Origin: Dehalococcoidales bacterium
GTDB lineage: Bacteria > Chloroflexota > Dehalococcoidia > Dehalococcoidales > RBG-16-60-22
Direction of reading: 5' to 3'
NCBI GenBank assembly: GCA_030628245.1
Contig: DAOVRI010000031.1
Span: 1-12,657, forward strand
Length of the DNA stretch: 12,657 bases
Shown: one piece after another, positions 5,781-12,657 of the stretch
Layout: every line of letters begins with the position of its first letter
Position numbering within the stretch: position 1 is the first letter of the stretch
Position numbers and translations under genes: made by a program
The notes under the pieces: generated by a model
What the model saw: only the letters and a program-made list of their open reading frames with translations
Told to the model about the DNA's origin: nothing
Databases searched by the model: none

Positions 5781-7076
5781 TTAACTGCCTCCCCGGCTCA
5801 TATCTTCGAGTCGCTTCTCTATTGCCCGGGCGTGGGCGTCAAGTCCCTCGGCCCTGGCGATAACCGACGCCGATTCGCCTAACTGCGCGATATCCTGCTC
5901 ATCCGTCTTAACAAGTGTTATAATTTTAACAAAATCGCCGATATTAAGCGGTGAGCTGAACCGTGCCGTCCCGTCCGTGGGCAGGACATGGCTCGGCCCG
6001 GCCACGTAATCGACGAGTACCTCGATAGATTTTTCGCCCACGAAAAGACACCCGGCATTCTCCACTTTATCAACGTAGTCAGCCGCGTCTTTCACGATGA
6101 GACACAGGTGTTCCGGGGCGTAAAGGTTGGCCAGCTCTATCGCCTCATTGACACTGTCCACCACGGCAATCAATCCCCGGCTTTCCAGCGACTCGGCGGT
6201 AATTTCTCTACGTTGCAGGATCGCCAGTTGCCGTCCAATTTCCTTGTTCACTTCGTCGGCCAACCGCCGCGAGGTTGTTAACAGGATAGCCGAAGCCAGT
6301 GAGCCGTGCTCGGCCTGGGCCAGAAGGTCGGCGGCGCAGTACTCCGGATTGGCAGAATTATCGGCGATGATGATAACCTCGCTCGGACCGTAAAGTCCGT
6401 CGATACCCACCACTCCAAATACTATTTTCTTGGCCAGGGAAACAAAGATATTGCCCGGACCACAGACCTTGTCCACCGCAGGGACCGACCCGGTGCCGAA
6501 GGCCAGGGCGGCAATGGCCTGAGCGCCGCCGATGGAAAAAACACGGTCGACCCCGGCAATCTTTGCCGCCGCCAGAGTTACCGGCGAAACCCCACCCTGC
6601 TTTCCCGGGGGCGTCACCAGGATAACCTCTTTGACGCCGGCCACCCTGGCGGGAACGGCCGTCATCAGTAGCGACGACGGTAAAGGCGCCGTGAAACCGG
6701 GGACATGCACGCCGACCCGGTTCAGCGGGCGTATCAACCAGCCCAGATTCGCCCCGGTATTCTCACGCAAGAGAATGTTTTTCTGCTCCGTGTGGAAAGT
6801 AGTTATTCGCTCTGCGGCCAGCTTCAGGGCGGAAAGCAGCCCGGCGTCTACTTCCTGATACGCCCGGTCTATCCGCTCTTTATCTACTTCCAGTGAAGCC
6901 AGTTTAACGCCATCGAACTTCTCGGTGTATTCAAAAAGGGCGGCATCGCCCCTGTCACGCACGTCGTTGACGATTTGCCTGACTACGCGCTCGCGGTCGT
7001 CACTGCCCGGCGACTCTTTCGGAGTCTGCCGCGACAGTATTAACTTTGCCGACTCAAAACCTTCGATAATTTTCAT
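5781..7076 (-). CDS. hisD: Histidinol dehydrogenase
   Basis: The 431-residue zinc enzyme oxidises histidinol to histidine in two NAD-dependent steps, the end of the pathway. Conserved elements are RVGVHVPGFTAPLPSSLLM (120-138), CGPGNIFV (205-212), the zinc ligands Q254 and H257 in AQAEHG, the catalytic pair E322-H323 in APEHL, D356 in VDYVAGPSHVLPTDG, and H415 near the C terminus. These line up with the E. coli ligands Q259, H262, D360, H419 and catalytic E326/H327. The ATG at 7076 follows the hisG TAA with no gap (TAAATG), and GGAGG lies 8 bases upstream inside hisG. It is full length and intact. Confidence 0.97.
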   Translation of the reverse strand: MKIIEGFESAKLILSRQTPKESPGSDDRERVVRQIVNDVRDRGDAALFEYTEKFDGVKLASLEVDKERIDRAYQEVDAGLLSALKLAAERITTFHTEQKNILLRENTGANLGWLIRPLNRVGVHVPGFTAPLPSSLLMTAVPARVAGVKEVILVTPPGKQGGVSPVTLAAAKIAGVDRVFSIGGAQAIAALAFGTGSVPAVDKVCGPGNIFVSLAKKIVFGVVGIDGLYGPSEVIIIADNSANPEYCAADLLAQAEHGSLASAILLTTSRRLADEVNKEIGRQLAILQRREITAESLESRGLIAVVDSVNEAIELANLYAPEHLCLIVKDAADYVDKVENAGCLFVGEKSIEVLVDYVAGPSHVLPTDGTARFSSPLNIGDFVKIITLVKTDEQDIAQLGESASVIARAEGLDAHARAIEKRLEDMSRGGS

Positions 7077-8480
7077 TTAAACATCCTCCACAGCCGCCCG
7101 CAGTCTCTTTATCAGAGCCTCAATCCGCCTGTCTTTAACGGCAGATACAGCATCGGTATTGCCAATAAGGCAGCCCGTCGACTCAAAAAGTGTATCGATT
7201 ATCTTAAGGTTGTGCCGAGCGATAGTCCTGCCCGTCTCCGTATTCTCGATGAGCAGGTCGGCATCTTCCGGCAGAAAGGCCTCGGTGGCCCCCCAGGTGG
7301 GAATTACCCGGTAGTGCCCGAGCCGGTTGTCCCGGGCGTACTTGTCCGCGATATTTACATACTCGGAGGCGACCCGGAACGGCTCTTCCCTTTCGGCGAT
7401 GAGCTGCCTCAAGCCGCCGGTATTATCGACCGAAAGCTCCCGGCTGACTACCGCCACAATCCTGACTTTACTGGACTTAAGGTCTAAAAGCTCTTTAACC
7501 GGACTCGACGGAAACTGGTCCAGGTGTTCGGTCAGCCAGTCCCAACCCGTAATCGCCAGGTCGAAATTCCCGTTGGCCACCTGCAACGGCATGTCCTGGG
7601 GACGGATAACCTTGACCGTTACGCCGTCAATGTTAATCTCCGGGCGGCGATTCCCCGTCTCCGAAGGATAATCGTCAATCCCGATACCCGCTCTGTTCAA
7701 AAGATTAACAGTAGGCTGCTGCTGGTGCCCGTCGGGGAGAGCCAGCCTGACAGCATCCACGGCCGTTTCTCCGGCACGGTTACGCGTTTTTATTTCCGTA
7801 CTATCGACTTCATCCTTAACAGGTGCCTTTTTTTCGACTTCCGGCAGCGTATCGCAAATGGACGTCACCAGTTTATCAAGGTTCTTGGTCTCCCATCTGT
7901 TCCTGTTGGCGATGAGAAAGGCGCTGAAATCGAGCATCTTGCTCACCGGCACCATACCGTATTCGGCCAGCTCGGCACTGGCTTTAGCCGAAATTAAAAC
8001 CATGTCCGCATTTTCCGGCGGGTAAGCCTCGGCGGCGCCCCACACCGGGAAGATGCTGAAACGACTCATACGCTTCCTTAACGCGAAAGCCTCCGCCAGG
8101 TTGGGGTACTCGCTGGCGATACGCACCGGGGCCCCGTTTTGCCGCAGGTCTTCTGGCACAGAAGTCGCTGCCACATACAACGCACCCTCCCCGTAGAGCA
8201 GGTCTCTTACCTTGACAAGGTCACTGCTGGGGTATTTCACCAGCAACTCTTCAATCCAGTCCAGGCAGCATATCCCCAGGTCGTAGTTCCCCATGGCTAT
8301 CTGGATGGGGATATCCTTCTCGTGAAAGACCCTCATCAGAACGTCCGGGAATTTCTGCGACCTCGGCCGATAGAAACCCATATTGGAGTGGTATTCGTCC
8401 AGGCCCCATGCCGCCTTCTGGAGCATCGCTGCCGTTTTTCTCAGCAGCCGCCCCTTAGGCAGGGCTATCTTTATCGCCAC
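7077..8480 (-). CDS. hisG: ATP phosphoribosyltransferase, tandem-duplicated catalytic domain
   Basis: HisG condenses ATP and PRPP in the first, committed step of histidine synthesis. Short-form HisG has about 205-220 residues and long-form about 290-300 with an ACT-like regulatory domain; this protein has 467 because it is two short-form copies in one frame. Copy 1 spans about residues 3-212 and copy 2 about 243-465, joined by a charged linker. Both contain an ASEY segment followed by WGA-x-EA. Copy 1 keeps LPKGRL (7-12) but has DLGICC for DLGITG, HEKDIP for R-x-x-D-[IVM]-P, and AKASAE where the PRPP loop should be. Copy 2 keeps IRPQDMP, AITG and ETGRT (415-419) but has LPDGHQ for LPKGRL. The start is GTG at 8480 with GGAGG upstream, overlapping hisZ by 26 bases. 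There is no ACT domain, consistent with control by HisZ. Confidence 0.94.
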   Translation of the reverse strand: MAIKIALPKGRLLRKTAAMLQKAAWGLDEYHSNMGFYRPRSQKFPDVLMRVFHEKDIPIQIAMGNYDLGICCLDWIEELLVKYPSSDLVKVRDLLYGEGALYVAATSVPEDLRQNGAPVRIASEYPNLAEAFALRKRMSRFSIFPVWGAAEAYPPENADMVLISAKASAELAEYGMVPVSKMLDFSAFLIANRNRWETKNLDKLVTSICDTLPEVEKKAPVKDEVDSTEIKTRNRAGETAVDAVRLALPDGHQQQPTVNLLNRAGIGIDDYPSETGNRRPEINIDGVTVKVIRPQDMPLQVANGNFDLAITGWDWLTEHLDQFPSSPVKELLDLKSSKVRIVAVVSRELSVDNTGGLRQLIAEREEPFRVASEYVNIADKYARDNRLGHYRVIPTWGATEAFLPEDADLLIENTETGRTIARHNLKIIDTLFESTGCLIGNTDAVSAVKDRRIEALIKRLRAAVEDV

Positions 8481-9714
8481 CTTCCCCCTCCAGTTGTTTT
8501 AAAACCTCGTTGAATGTCTTATATCTGACCCGTTTTGACTTTACATTATCAATCAGCGCAAACTTCGGCGCTTCGCTCCGCACCTCAAGCATCCACCTTG
8601 CATCTGTCTTTTGGCCATCCAGGTCAAGCTCGGCGACATAGCCGGCTCCACGCAGGTTTTCGGCTGCCTTAAAAGCCTCCTTCATGGCGTCAGCAGACTT
8701 CACCCGCACCAGAACCTTCTCGGCTGCCGACCCGGCGAAAGTCTCCGGGCTTACCAGACTTATGAGGCGATCGAGGTACAGGGCAAAGCCGGAGGCGGGC
8801 ACGTCTCCACCCCCCATGGACGGAATCAGGGCATCGTACCGGCCTCCTCCTCCCACCTTCTCTTTACCGATGAAGAGCTGAAATATCATGCCGGTATAGT
8901 ATTCGAAGCCGGCCCCGGAGGCAATGTTTATCTGGTACTTTACCCCCAGTTCGTCCAGGAGAGCCACGGCCTGTAAAAAATCATCCAGGTGCGGGCGGAC
9001 TTCCGGCATACTCCGGGCAAGGAGAGCCCTCTGGTTCCTGAGAAATCCTGGGGATTGCCCTTTCAGACTCAGGAAGGGCTTCAAAATATTGCCGACCTCC
9101 GGCGACTCCCGGCTGACTTGAGCCAGCGCTTCGGCATCCCCATCCAGAATACGGTCGAACATGCGACTCTGCTCTTCCGGACTGAGACCGAGTTTTCCCA
9201 GTAACGCCTTAATCAGACCGGCATGCGACAGCCGCAGTTCCACGCCTTTCAGTCCCAGTTTTTTCAGGACTTCCAGGGATAACGCTATCAGTTCGGTATC
9301 AGCCATGGCCGACCCCGCCCCGATAAGTTCAGCTCCGCACTGCCACCTCTCCCTGGTTTTCTCCCCGGCCTCTTCAAAAATAAAGATGTTCGTGGCATAA
9401 AAGAGCCTGGCCAGTCCTTTACCCTGCAAACTTTCGGTATAAAGTCGGGCGACCGGTATAGTACTGTCAGGACGCAATACCACCCTCTCCCCACTCCAGC
9501 CGTCCCAGTCCAGAAAGGAATATACCTTACCCAGCATGCCGGGCGTCAGCGTACCCGCCGAGGTAAACAGGTGCAGGTGCTCGATGGTCGGCGTCCTGAC
9601 CTCCTGATAACCCCACCCGGCACAGGTGTCGCGGCTTATCCCTTCCACCAGGCGGAACACCGTCATTTCCGCAGGGGAGAGGTCCCGCATCCCTTTACAT
9701 CTCTGGATTTTCAT
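8455..9714 (-). CDS. hisZ: ATP phosphoribosyltransferase regulatory subunit, HisRS-like
   Basis: HisZ is a catalytically dead histidyl-tRNA-synthetase relative that partners short-form HisG and carries its histidine feedback site. The 419 residues show a class II aaRS core: GMRDLSPAEM at the N terminus, RPDST (81-85), a motif-2-like stretch (103-132), GFEYYTGMIFQ (269-279), VGGGGRYD (287-294) and motif 3-like GFALYLDRL (309-317). True HisRS has RGLDYY here; the residue matching E. coli catalytic Arg259 is A268, and motif 2 lacks the usual FRxE, so aminoacylation is unlikely. A C-terminal domain of about 75 residues (333-408) resembles the HisRS anticodon-binding domain, as in longer HisZ proteins. 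ATG 9714 has AAGGA 7 bases upstream. It is the first gene of the his operon and overlaps hisG. An authentic HisRS is the alternative, judged less likely. Confidence 0.87.
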   Translation of the reverse strand: MKIQRCKGMRDLSPAEMTVFRLVEGISRDTCAGWGYQEVRTPTIEHLHLFTSAGTLTPGMLGKVYSFLDWDGWSGERVVLRPDSTIPVARLYTESLQGKGLARLFYATNIFIFEEAGEKTRERWQCGAELIGAGSAMADTELIALSLEVLKKLGLKGVELRLSHAGLIKALLGKLGLSPEEQSRMFDRILDGDAEALAQVSRESPEVGNILKPFLSLKGQSPGFLRNQRALLARSMPEVRPHLDDFLQAVALLDELGVKYQINIASGAGFEYYTGMIFQLFIGKEKVGGGGRYDALIPSMGGGDVPASGFALYLDRLISLVSPETFAGSAAEKVLVRVKSADAMKEAFKAAENLRGAGYVAELDLDGQKTDARWMLEVRSEAPKFALIDNVKSKRVRYKTFNEVLKQLEGEGGDKDSPA

Positions 9715-9752
9715 GCTTTATCCTTATACGGCTGGAATATAAATACTATATT

Positions 9753-9781
9753 AATTTACACTAATTCACGCAGCTATTCAA
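9753..9781 (-). promoter_or_regulatory. Possible promoter of the his operon
   Basis: On the minus strand TTGAAT (9781-9776) and TAAATT (9758-9753) are separated by 17 bases, upstream of hisZ. Each matches the sigma-70 consensus at four of six positions, and the region is AT-rich. A leader of roughly 30 bases would follow. This is weak by sequence; it is listed because the operon must start in this gap. Confidence 0.3.
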
Positions 9782-9788
9782 TTCTTAT

Positions 9789-9870
9789 CTACCTCACCCC
9801 CTGTATCCCCCTGCCTTCGCCGACCTGCTCGCCGAACAGGTTCTTTGGCAGGCGAGAGCGCCTACCTCAC
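9789..9870 (+). repeat. Intergenic hairpin repeat, copy C (hisZ-nfeD gap)
   Basis: It starts CTACCTCACCCCCTGTAT plus CCCCCT, 23 of 24 identical to the minus-strand head of copy A. Its body differs from the other copies: it contains imperfect inverted segments (CTGCC 9811-9815 with GGCAG 9847-9851; alternatively CTCGCC 9828-9833 with GGCGAG 9851-9856). CTACCTCAC recurs at 9862-9870, a direct-repeat end. It lies between the divergent hisZ and nfeD promoters and just upstream of the latter. Confidence 0.6.
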
Positions 9871-9878
9871 GGTTTAAA

Positions 9879-9907
9879 TTGCATTAAAACTGTAATACAA
9901 TTATAAT
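9879..9907 (+). promoter_or_regulatory. Promoter of the nfeD-slipin operon
   Basis: TTGCAT (9879-9884), a 17-base spacer and a perfect TATAAT (9902-9907) form a good sigma-70-type promoter. The start would be near 9914, giving a leader of about 20 bases before ATG 9934. It begins 9 bases after repeat copy C. Confidence 0.75.
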
Positions 9908-9933
9908 GAAATGAATTTGGTAGGTCACGATTT

Positions 9934-11253
9934 ATGATTAAAATCAGGCGAATAATACTGGCGCTGGTATTTCTACTGCTGGGCCTGTCCGCAGGTGCGA
10001 GTGTCTACGCGCAGACTCCCCACGTTGACGTTATCACCATCAAGGGGACTATCAATCCCGTGTTAATCGACTACGTGGAACGCGGCATTGAAGAAGCCGA
10101 AAACAATGGCGCGCAGGCCCTTATCATCCAGATGGACACACCCGGCGGACTGGACACCGCCATGCGCGATATCATCCAGCTTATGGTCAACTCGCGCGTA
10201 CCGGTCGTTGTCTATGTCGCTCCGTCGGGAGCGAGGGCGGCTTCGGCCGGAGTCTTCATCACCATAGCCGCGCACGTGGCCGTTATGGCCCCTAACACCG
10301 CCATCGGCGCCGCTCACCCGGTGGCCATAAGCGAAGAGGGCGAAGCCGGCATGTCCGAGACCATGGAAGAGAAGGTAGTCAATGATGCCGCCGCCTATAT
10401 CCGGAGCCTCGCCGCGACTCACGGGCGCAATATGGAATGGGCGGAAAACGCCGTACGGGAAAGCGTTTCCGCCACCGAGCGTGAAGCCCTGGAACTCAAT
10501 GTTATTGACATGATTGCCCCCGACCTCGAAACCCTCGTCGCTCAACTGGACGGCCGGCAGGTGACCATGCTCAACAACCAGGTGGTCACACTGCAAACCC
10601 GAAACGCCACCATTAATGATGTCCCCATGCAGACCATCGAGAGTTTCCTGTACGCCATCGCCGACCCCAATATTGCGTATTTACTGCTTAGTGTAGCTTC
10701 GCTGGGTATCATGGTGGAGATATTCAACCCCGGCCTTATTTTCCCGGGAGTAGTCGGCGGCATCAGCCTGCTGCTGGCCTTCTACTCGCTGGGAATGCTG
10801 CCGGTGAATTACGCCGGGATATTACTCATCGTTCTGGCCATCGGTCTCTTCGTCGGTGAGGTGCTGACGACTACCTTCGGGATATTCACCGTCGGCGGTG
10901 TCGTCGCGCTGGTTATCGGCTCGTTAATCCTGTTCCAGGGGGCATCCCCTGTATTCAGGATAAACCCGTGGCTCATTGCCACCGTGACCATCATTATTAC
11001 CGGAAGCCTCAGCTTTATCGTCCACCGCGCCATAAGCGCCCACCGTAAGCAGGCCAAGACCGGGCGCGAGGAACTGATAGGCAAGACAGCCTCGGTGAAA
11101 ATCGCCCTGAATCCCGAGGGCACCGTGTTTTTCAAGGGAGAGCGCTGGAATGCCATCTCCGAAGAAGGGGAAATAAAACCCGGGGAAGAAGTAATTATCA
11201 ACAGGGTCGACGGCCTGATCCTGTACGTCAATAAAAAGCAACCGGCTAAGTAG
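9934..11253 (+). CDS. NfeD family membrane-bound serine protease (stomatin operon partner)
   Basis: The 439-residue protein has the full NfeD1b layout. A signal peptide covers residues 1-26, with likely cleavage after VYA. A ClpP-like protease domain spans about 30-205, with DTPGG (68-72), the nucleophile S104 in AASAG and K147 as the likely partner of a Ser-Lys dyad. Five hydrophobic segments follow between 244 and 365, then a C-terminal OB-fold (about 378-434). By homology to archaeal PH1510 the protease faces outside the membrane and cuts the C terminus of its stomatin partner. A slipin is encoded two genes on, which supports that role. The ATG at 9934 has only a weak upstream Shine-Dalgarno (TAGGT). 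The C-terminal domain is closely similar to the next gene. Confidence 0.93.
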   Translation: MIKIRRIILALVFLLLGLSAGASVYAQTPHVDVITIKGTINPVLIDYVERGIEEAENNGAQALIIQMDTPGGLDTAMRDIIQLMVNSRVPVVVYVAPSGARAASAGVFITIAAHVAVMAPNTAIGAAHPVAISEEGEAGMSETMEEKVVNDAAAYIRSLAATHGRNMEWAENAVRESVSATEREALELNVIDMIAPDLETLVAQLDGRQVTMLNNQVVTLQTRNATINDVPMQTIESFLYAIADPNIAYLLLSVASLGIMVEIFNPGLIFPGVVGGISLLLAFYSLGMLPVNYAGILLIVLAIGLFVGEVLTTTFGIFTVGGVVALVIGSLILFQGASPVFRINPWLIATVTIIITGSLSFIVHRAISAHRKQAKTGREELIGKTASVKIALNPEGTVFFKGERWNAISEEGEIKPGEEVIINRVDGLILYVNKKQPAK

Positions 11254-11271
11254 ATTAATATCGACAAAAAA

Positions 11272-11276
11272 GGAGG
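11272..11276 (+). promoter_or_regulatory. Ribosome binding site deciding a TTG start
   Basis: GGAGG is followed by five bases and TTG at 11282. The first in-frame ATG (11291) is 14 bases away, too far for this site, so the TTG start is preferred. Confidence 0.65.
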
Positions 11277-11281
11277 GTTTT

Positions 11282-11572
11282 TTGCTTTATATGCCTGTTT
11301 GGTTGTGGGTCGTGATAGCAGTTGTTATCGTTATCTTGCTGGTCTTTGTGGTTTTCTGGTCGGTCCGGGCCCACCAGAAAAAGATAGCCGCCGGTAAGGA
11401 AGAACTCGTGGGCAGAACAGCTGTAGTCAAAATAGCTCTGGAGCCGAAAGGGGTAGTACTCATCGAGGGAGAACACTGGAATGCCATAGCTGACAAAGGC
11501 CGGGTAGAGCCAGAAGAGGAGGTGATTATAACCAAGGTCGATGGCCTGAAATTAATTGTAACCAAGAAATAA
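11282..11572 (+). CDS. Small NfeD-like protein: one membrane helix plus OB-fold
   Basis: The 96-residue protein has one N-terminal membrane helix (about residues 5-28), then a charged turn and an OB-fold domain of about 60 residues. From GKEELVGRTAVVKIAL to the end it aligns without large gaps to the C terminus of the preceding NfeD (GREELIGKTASVKIAL onward). Shared stretches include HWNAIA/RWNAIS and KVDGL/RVDGL. It is therefore a paralogue lacking the protease and the multi-helix membrane domain. Short NfeD proteins accompany slipins or flotillins in many bacteria, where a scaffold role is proposed. The start is TTG at 11282, set by GGAGG five bases upstream. It lies 28 bases after nfeD and 16 before the slipin gene. 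Confidence 0.86.
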   Translation: MLYMPVWLWVVIAVVIVILLVFVVFWSVRAHQKKIAAGKEELVGRTAVVKIALEPKGVVLIEGEHWNAIADKGRVEPEEEVIITKVDGLKLIVTKK

Positions 11573-11588
11573 AAAAGGAGGTGCACAA

Positions 11589-12350
11589 ATGAGTCCAATT
11601 ATCATAGGTGTTATTGTTGTCGTTATTCTTATCCTTATCCCCATGTCCGTGAAAATCGTCTCCGAATACGAGCGCGGCGTTATTTTCCGCCTGGGGCGTC
11701 TGGTCGGTGCCAGAGGGCCCGGCCTGTTCCTCATCATCCCGTTTATCGACCGGATGGTGAAGGTCGACCTGCGTGTCGTGACGATGGATGTTCCATCGCA
11801 GGAAGTCATCACCAAGGATAACGTTACCGTCCGCGTCAATGCCGTGGTCTATTTCCGCGTGGTCGACCCTGAGTCTTCTGTGGTTAAGGTTCTGGACCAC
11901 ATCCGGGCTACCTCACAGATATCTCAGACTACTCTGAGGAATATACTGGGGCAATCTGAGCTTGACGAACTATTGATGCAAAGAGAAAAACTTAACCAGG
12001 CGCTGCAAAAAATAATTGACGAACATACCGACCCGTGGGGAGTCAAGGTCAGCACCGTGGAGATTAAGGAAGTCGAGCTTGCCGAAGAAATGAAGCGGTC
12101 CATGGCGGCCCAGGCTGAAGCCGAAAGAGAAAGACGAGCTAAAATCATCCATGCCGAGGGTGAGCTCCAGGCTTCGGAGAAGCTGGCGCAGGCGGCCCAT
12201 ATTATCGGCCAGGAGCCATCAGCCATACAGCTCCGTTTCCTATCAACACTTACCGAAATAGCCAGTGAGAAGAACAGCACGATACTCTTCCCGCTGCCCA
12301 TAGAGTTTCTCAAGGCCTTCACTATCGGCCAAGGGGATAAAGAAAAATAA
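11589..12350 (+). CDS. Slipin (stomatin-like SPFH/band 7 protein)
   Basis: The 253-residue membrane scaffold protein has an N-terminal hydrophobic anchor (residues 3-19). An SPFH/band 7 domain runs from SEYERGVIFRLGRL (25-38) through GPGLFLIIPFIDRM to about 165. An Ala/Glu-rich coiled coil covers about 165-205 (AAQAEAERERRAKII). The C-terminal hydrophobic stretch TILFPLPIEFL (231-241) corresponds to the region cut by the NfeD protease in the archaeal PH1510/PH1511 pair. Such proteins oligomerise at the membrane and organise microdomains. Translation is favoured by AGGAGGTG (11576-11583) five bases before ATG 11589, the strongest ribosome binding site in this operon. A strong hairpin follows. 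Confidence 0.94.
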   Translation: MSPIIIGVIVVVILILIPMSVKIVSEYERGVIFRLGRLVGARGPGLFLIIPFIDRMVKVDLRVVTMDVPSQEVITKDNVTVRVNAVVYFRVVDPESSVVKVLDHIRATSQISQTTLRNILGQSELDELLMQREKLNQALQKIIDEHTDPWGVKVSTVEIKEVELAEEMKRSMAAQAEAERERRAKIIHAEGELQASEKLAQAAHIIGQEPSAIQLRFLSTLTEIASEKNSTILFPLPIEFLKAFTIGQGDKEK

Positions 12351-12384
12351 GGTAAATAGCCAGTAACTTTATTCGGCTCAAGGT

Positions 12385-12425
12385 ATTTCCCCACCCCCTT
12401 TTTCACCTCTGGGGGGTGGGGAAAT
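12385..12425. terminator. Hairpin between the convergent slipin and birA genes
   Basis: ATTTCCCCACCCCC (12385-12398) pairs perfectly over 14 bp with 12412-12425 around a 13-base loop. It sits 35 bases after the slipin stop and 10 bases from the birA stop, so it could end transcription from both sides. The downstream T-richness is modest on either strand (TATTCTTT on the plus side), so termination may be partial or factor-assisted. Confidence 0.65.
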
Positions 12426-12434
12426 TATTCTTTG

Positions 12435-12657
12435 CTAATTATCGCGCAGGGTAATATCCCCGGCGATAATCTTTTTCAGGGTACCGTCAACACAACGGAG
12501 CATCAGGGCGCCACTCTCATCGACAGATTCGGCAATACCCTCGAGTACACTACCGCCCGACTCTACCGCAACTCTCTTACCCAGTGTTTCCAGTCTATCC
12601 CGCCACGCCTCGTAAATAGACTCTGCCTCCGGCAGTAACAGATACAGTCGTTCGAAC
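12435..12657 (-). CDS. birA: Biotin-[acetyl-CoA-carboxylase] ligase (BirA), C-terminal part
   Basis: A minus-strand frame is open from the window edge to TAG at 12437-12435, giving 73 residues. It resembles the end of biotin protein ligases. The sequence includes EAWRDRLETLGKRVAVES, then an SH3-like C-terminal domain with EGIAESVDESGALMLR and the typical ending DGTLKKIIAGDITLR. BirA-type enzymes attach biotin to the carboxyl carrier protein of acyl-CoA carboxylases. The catalytic domain with the GRGRxG motif and any N-terminal DNA-binding domain lie outside the window, so regulator activity cannot be judged. It converges on the slipin gene across the 12385-12425 hairpin. Identification rests only on the C-terminal domain. 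Confidence 0.8.
   Translation of the reverse strand, partial: FERLYLLLPEAESIYEAWRDRLETLGKRVAVESGGSVLEGIAESVDESGALMLRCVDGTLKKIIAGDITLRDN

Noticed and set aside
8455..9714. Authentic histidyl-tRNA synthetase
   Set aside because: The catalytic RGLDYY arginine is alanine, motif 2 is degenerate, and it heads an operon with a short-form HisG that needs HisZ.
12432..12638. Plus-strand open frame of 68 codons at the window end
   Set aside because: It is the shadow of the minus-strand birA frame, which has recognisable biotin-ligase C-terminal sequence.

Overview
The window is a chromosomal biosynthetic region from a bacterium. The fairly GC-rich coding sequence, the adjacent pur and his genes, the stomatin/NfeD operon and the G/C-run intergenic repeats suggest a Chloroflexota member, perhaps Dehalococcoidia. 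That placement is inferred from gene content and style only; there is no rRNA or other marker here.

Layout. Bases 1-3545 (+ strand) carry a purine operon fragment: the 3' part of purD, then purE, purB and purC. Bases 3549-9714 (- strand) carry histidine genes read in the order hisZ, hisG, hisD, hisC, hisB. hisZ to hisC are packed without gaps (a 26-nt overlap, then two directly abutting junctions). hisB is set apart by a 357-nt gap that holds a repeat element and its own near-consensus promoter. purC and hisB converge with 3 bases between them. Bases 9934-12350 (+ strand) hold a membrane-protease/stomatin operon: a full-length NfeD (ClpP-like protease, membrane region, OB fold), a small stand-alone NfeD paralogue and a slipin (SPFH protein). 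After a strong hairpin, the last 220 bases hold the 3' end of a birA-type biotin ligase on the - strand.

How the genes work together. PurD, PurE, PurC and PurB act in de novo IMP synthesis. HisG/HisZ commits PRPP and ATP to histidine, and HisB, HisC and HisD act late in that pathway. hisA, hisF, hisH and hisI/E are not in the window. The two pathways share PRPP and AICAR. NfeD and slipin are a known protease/substrate-type membrane pair.

Most notable points. (1) HisB carries an N-terminal Cro/CI-type helix-turn-helix domain. A perfect 8+8 palindrome overlaps the -10 box and predicted start site of its own promoter, suggesting an enzyme that is also its own repressor. (2) HisG is a tandem double of the short-form catalytic subunit, and the two halves have lost complementary active-site motifs, suggesting a single-chain pseudo-dimer controlled by HisZ. 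(3) Three intergenic gaps share a 24-nt repeat head followed by different hairpin bodies; one copy sits on the purE translation start.
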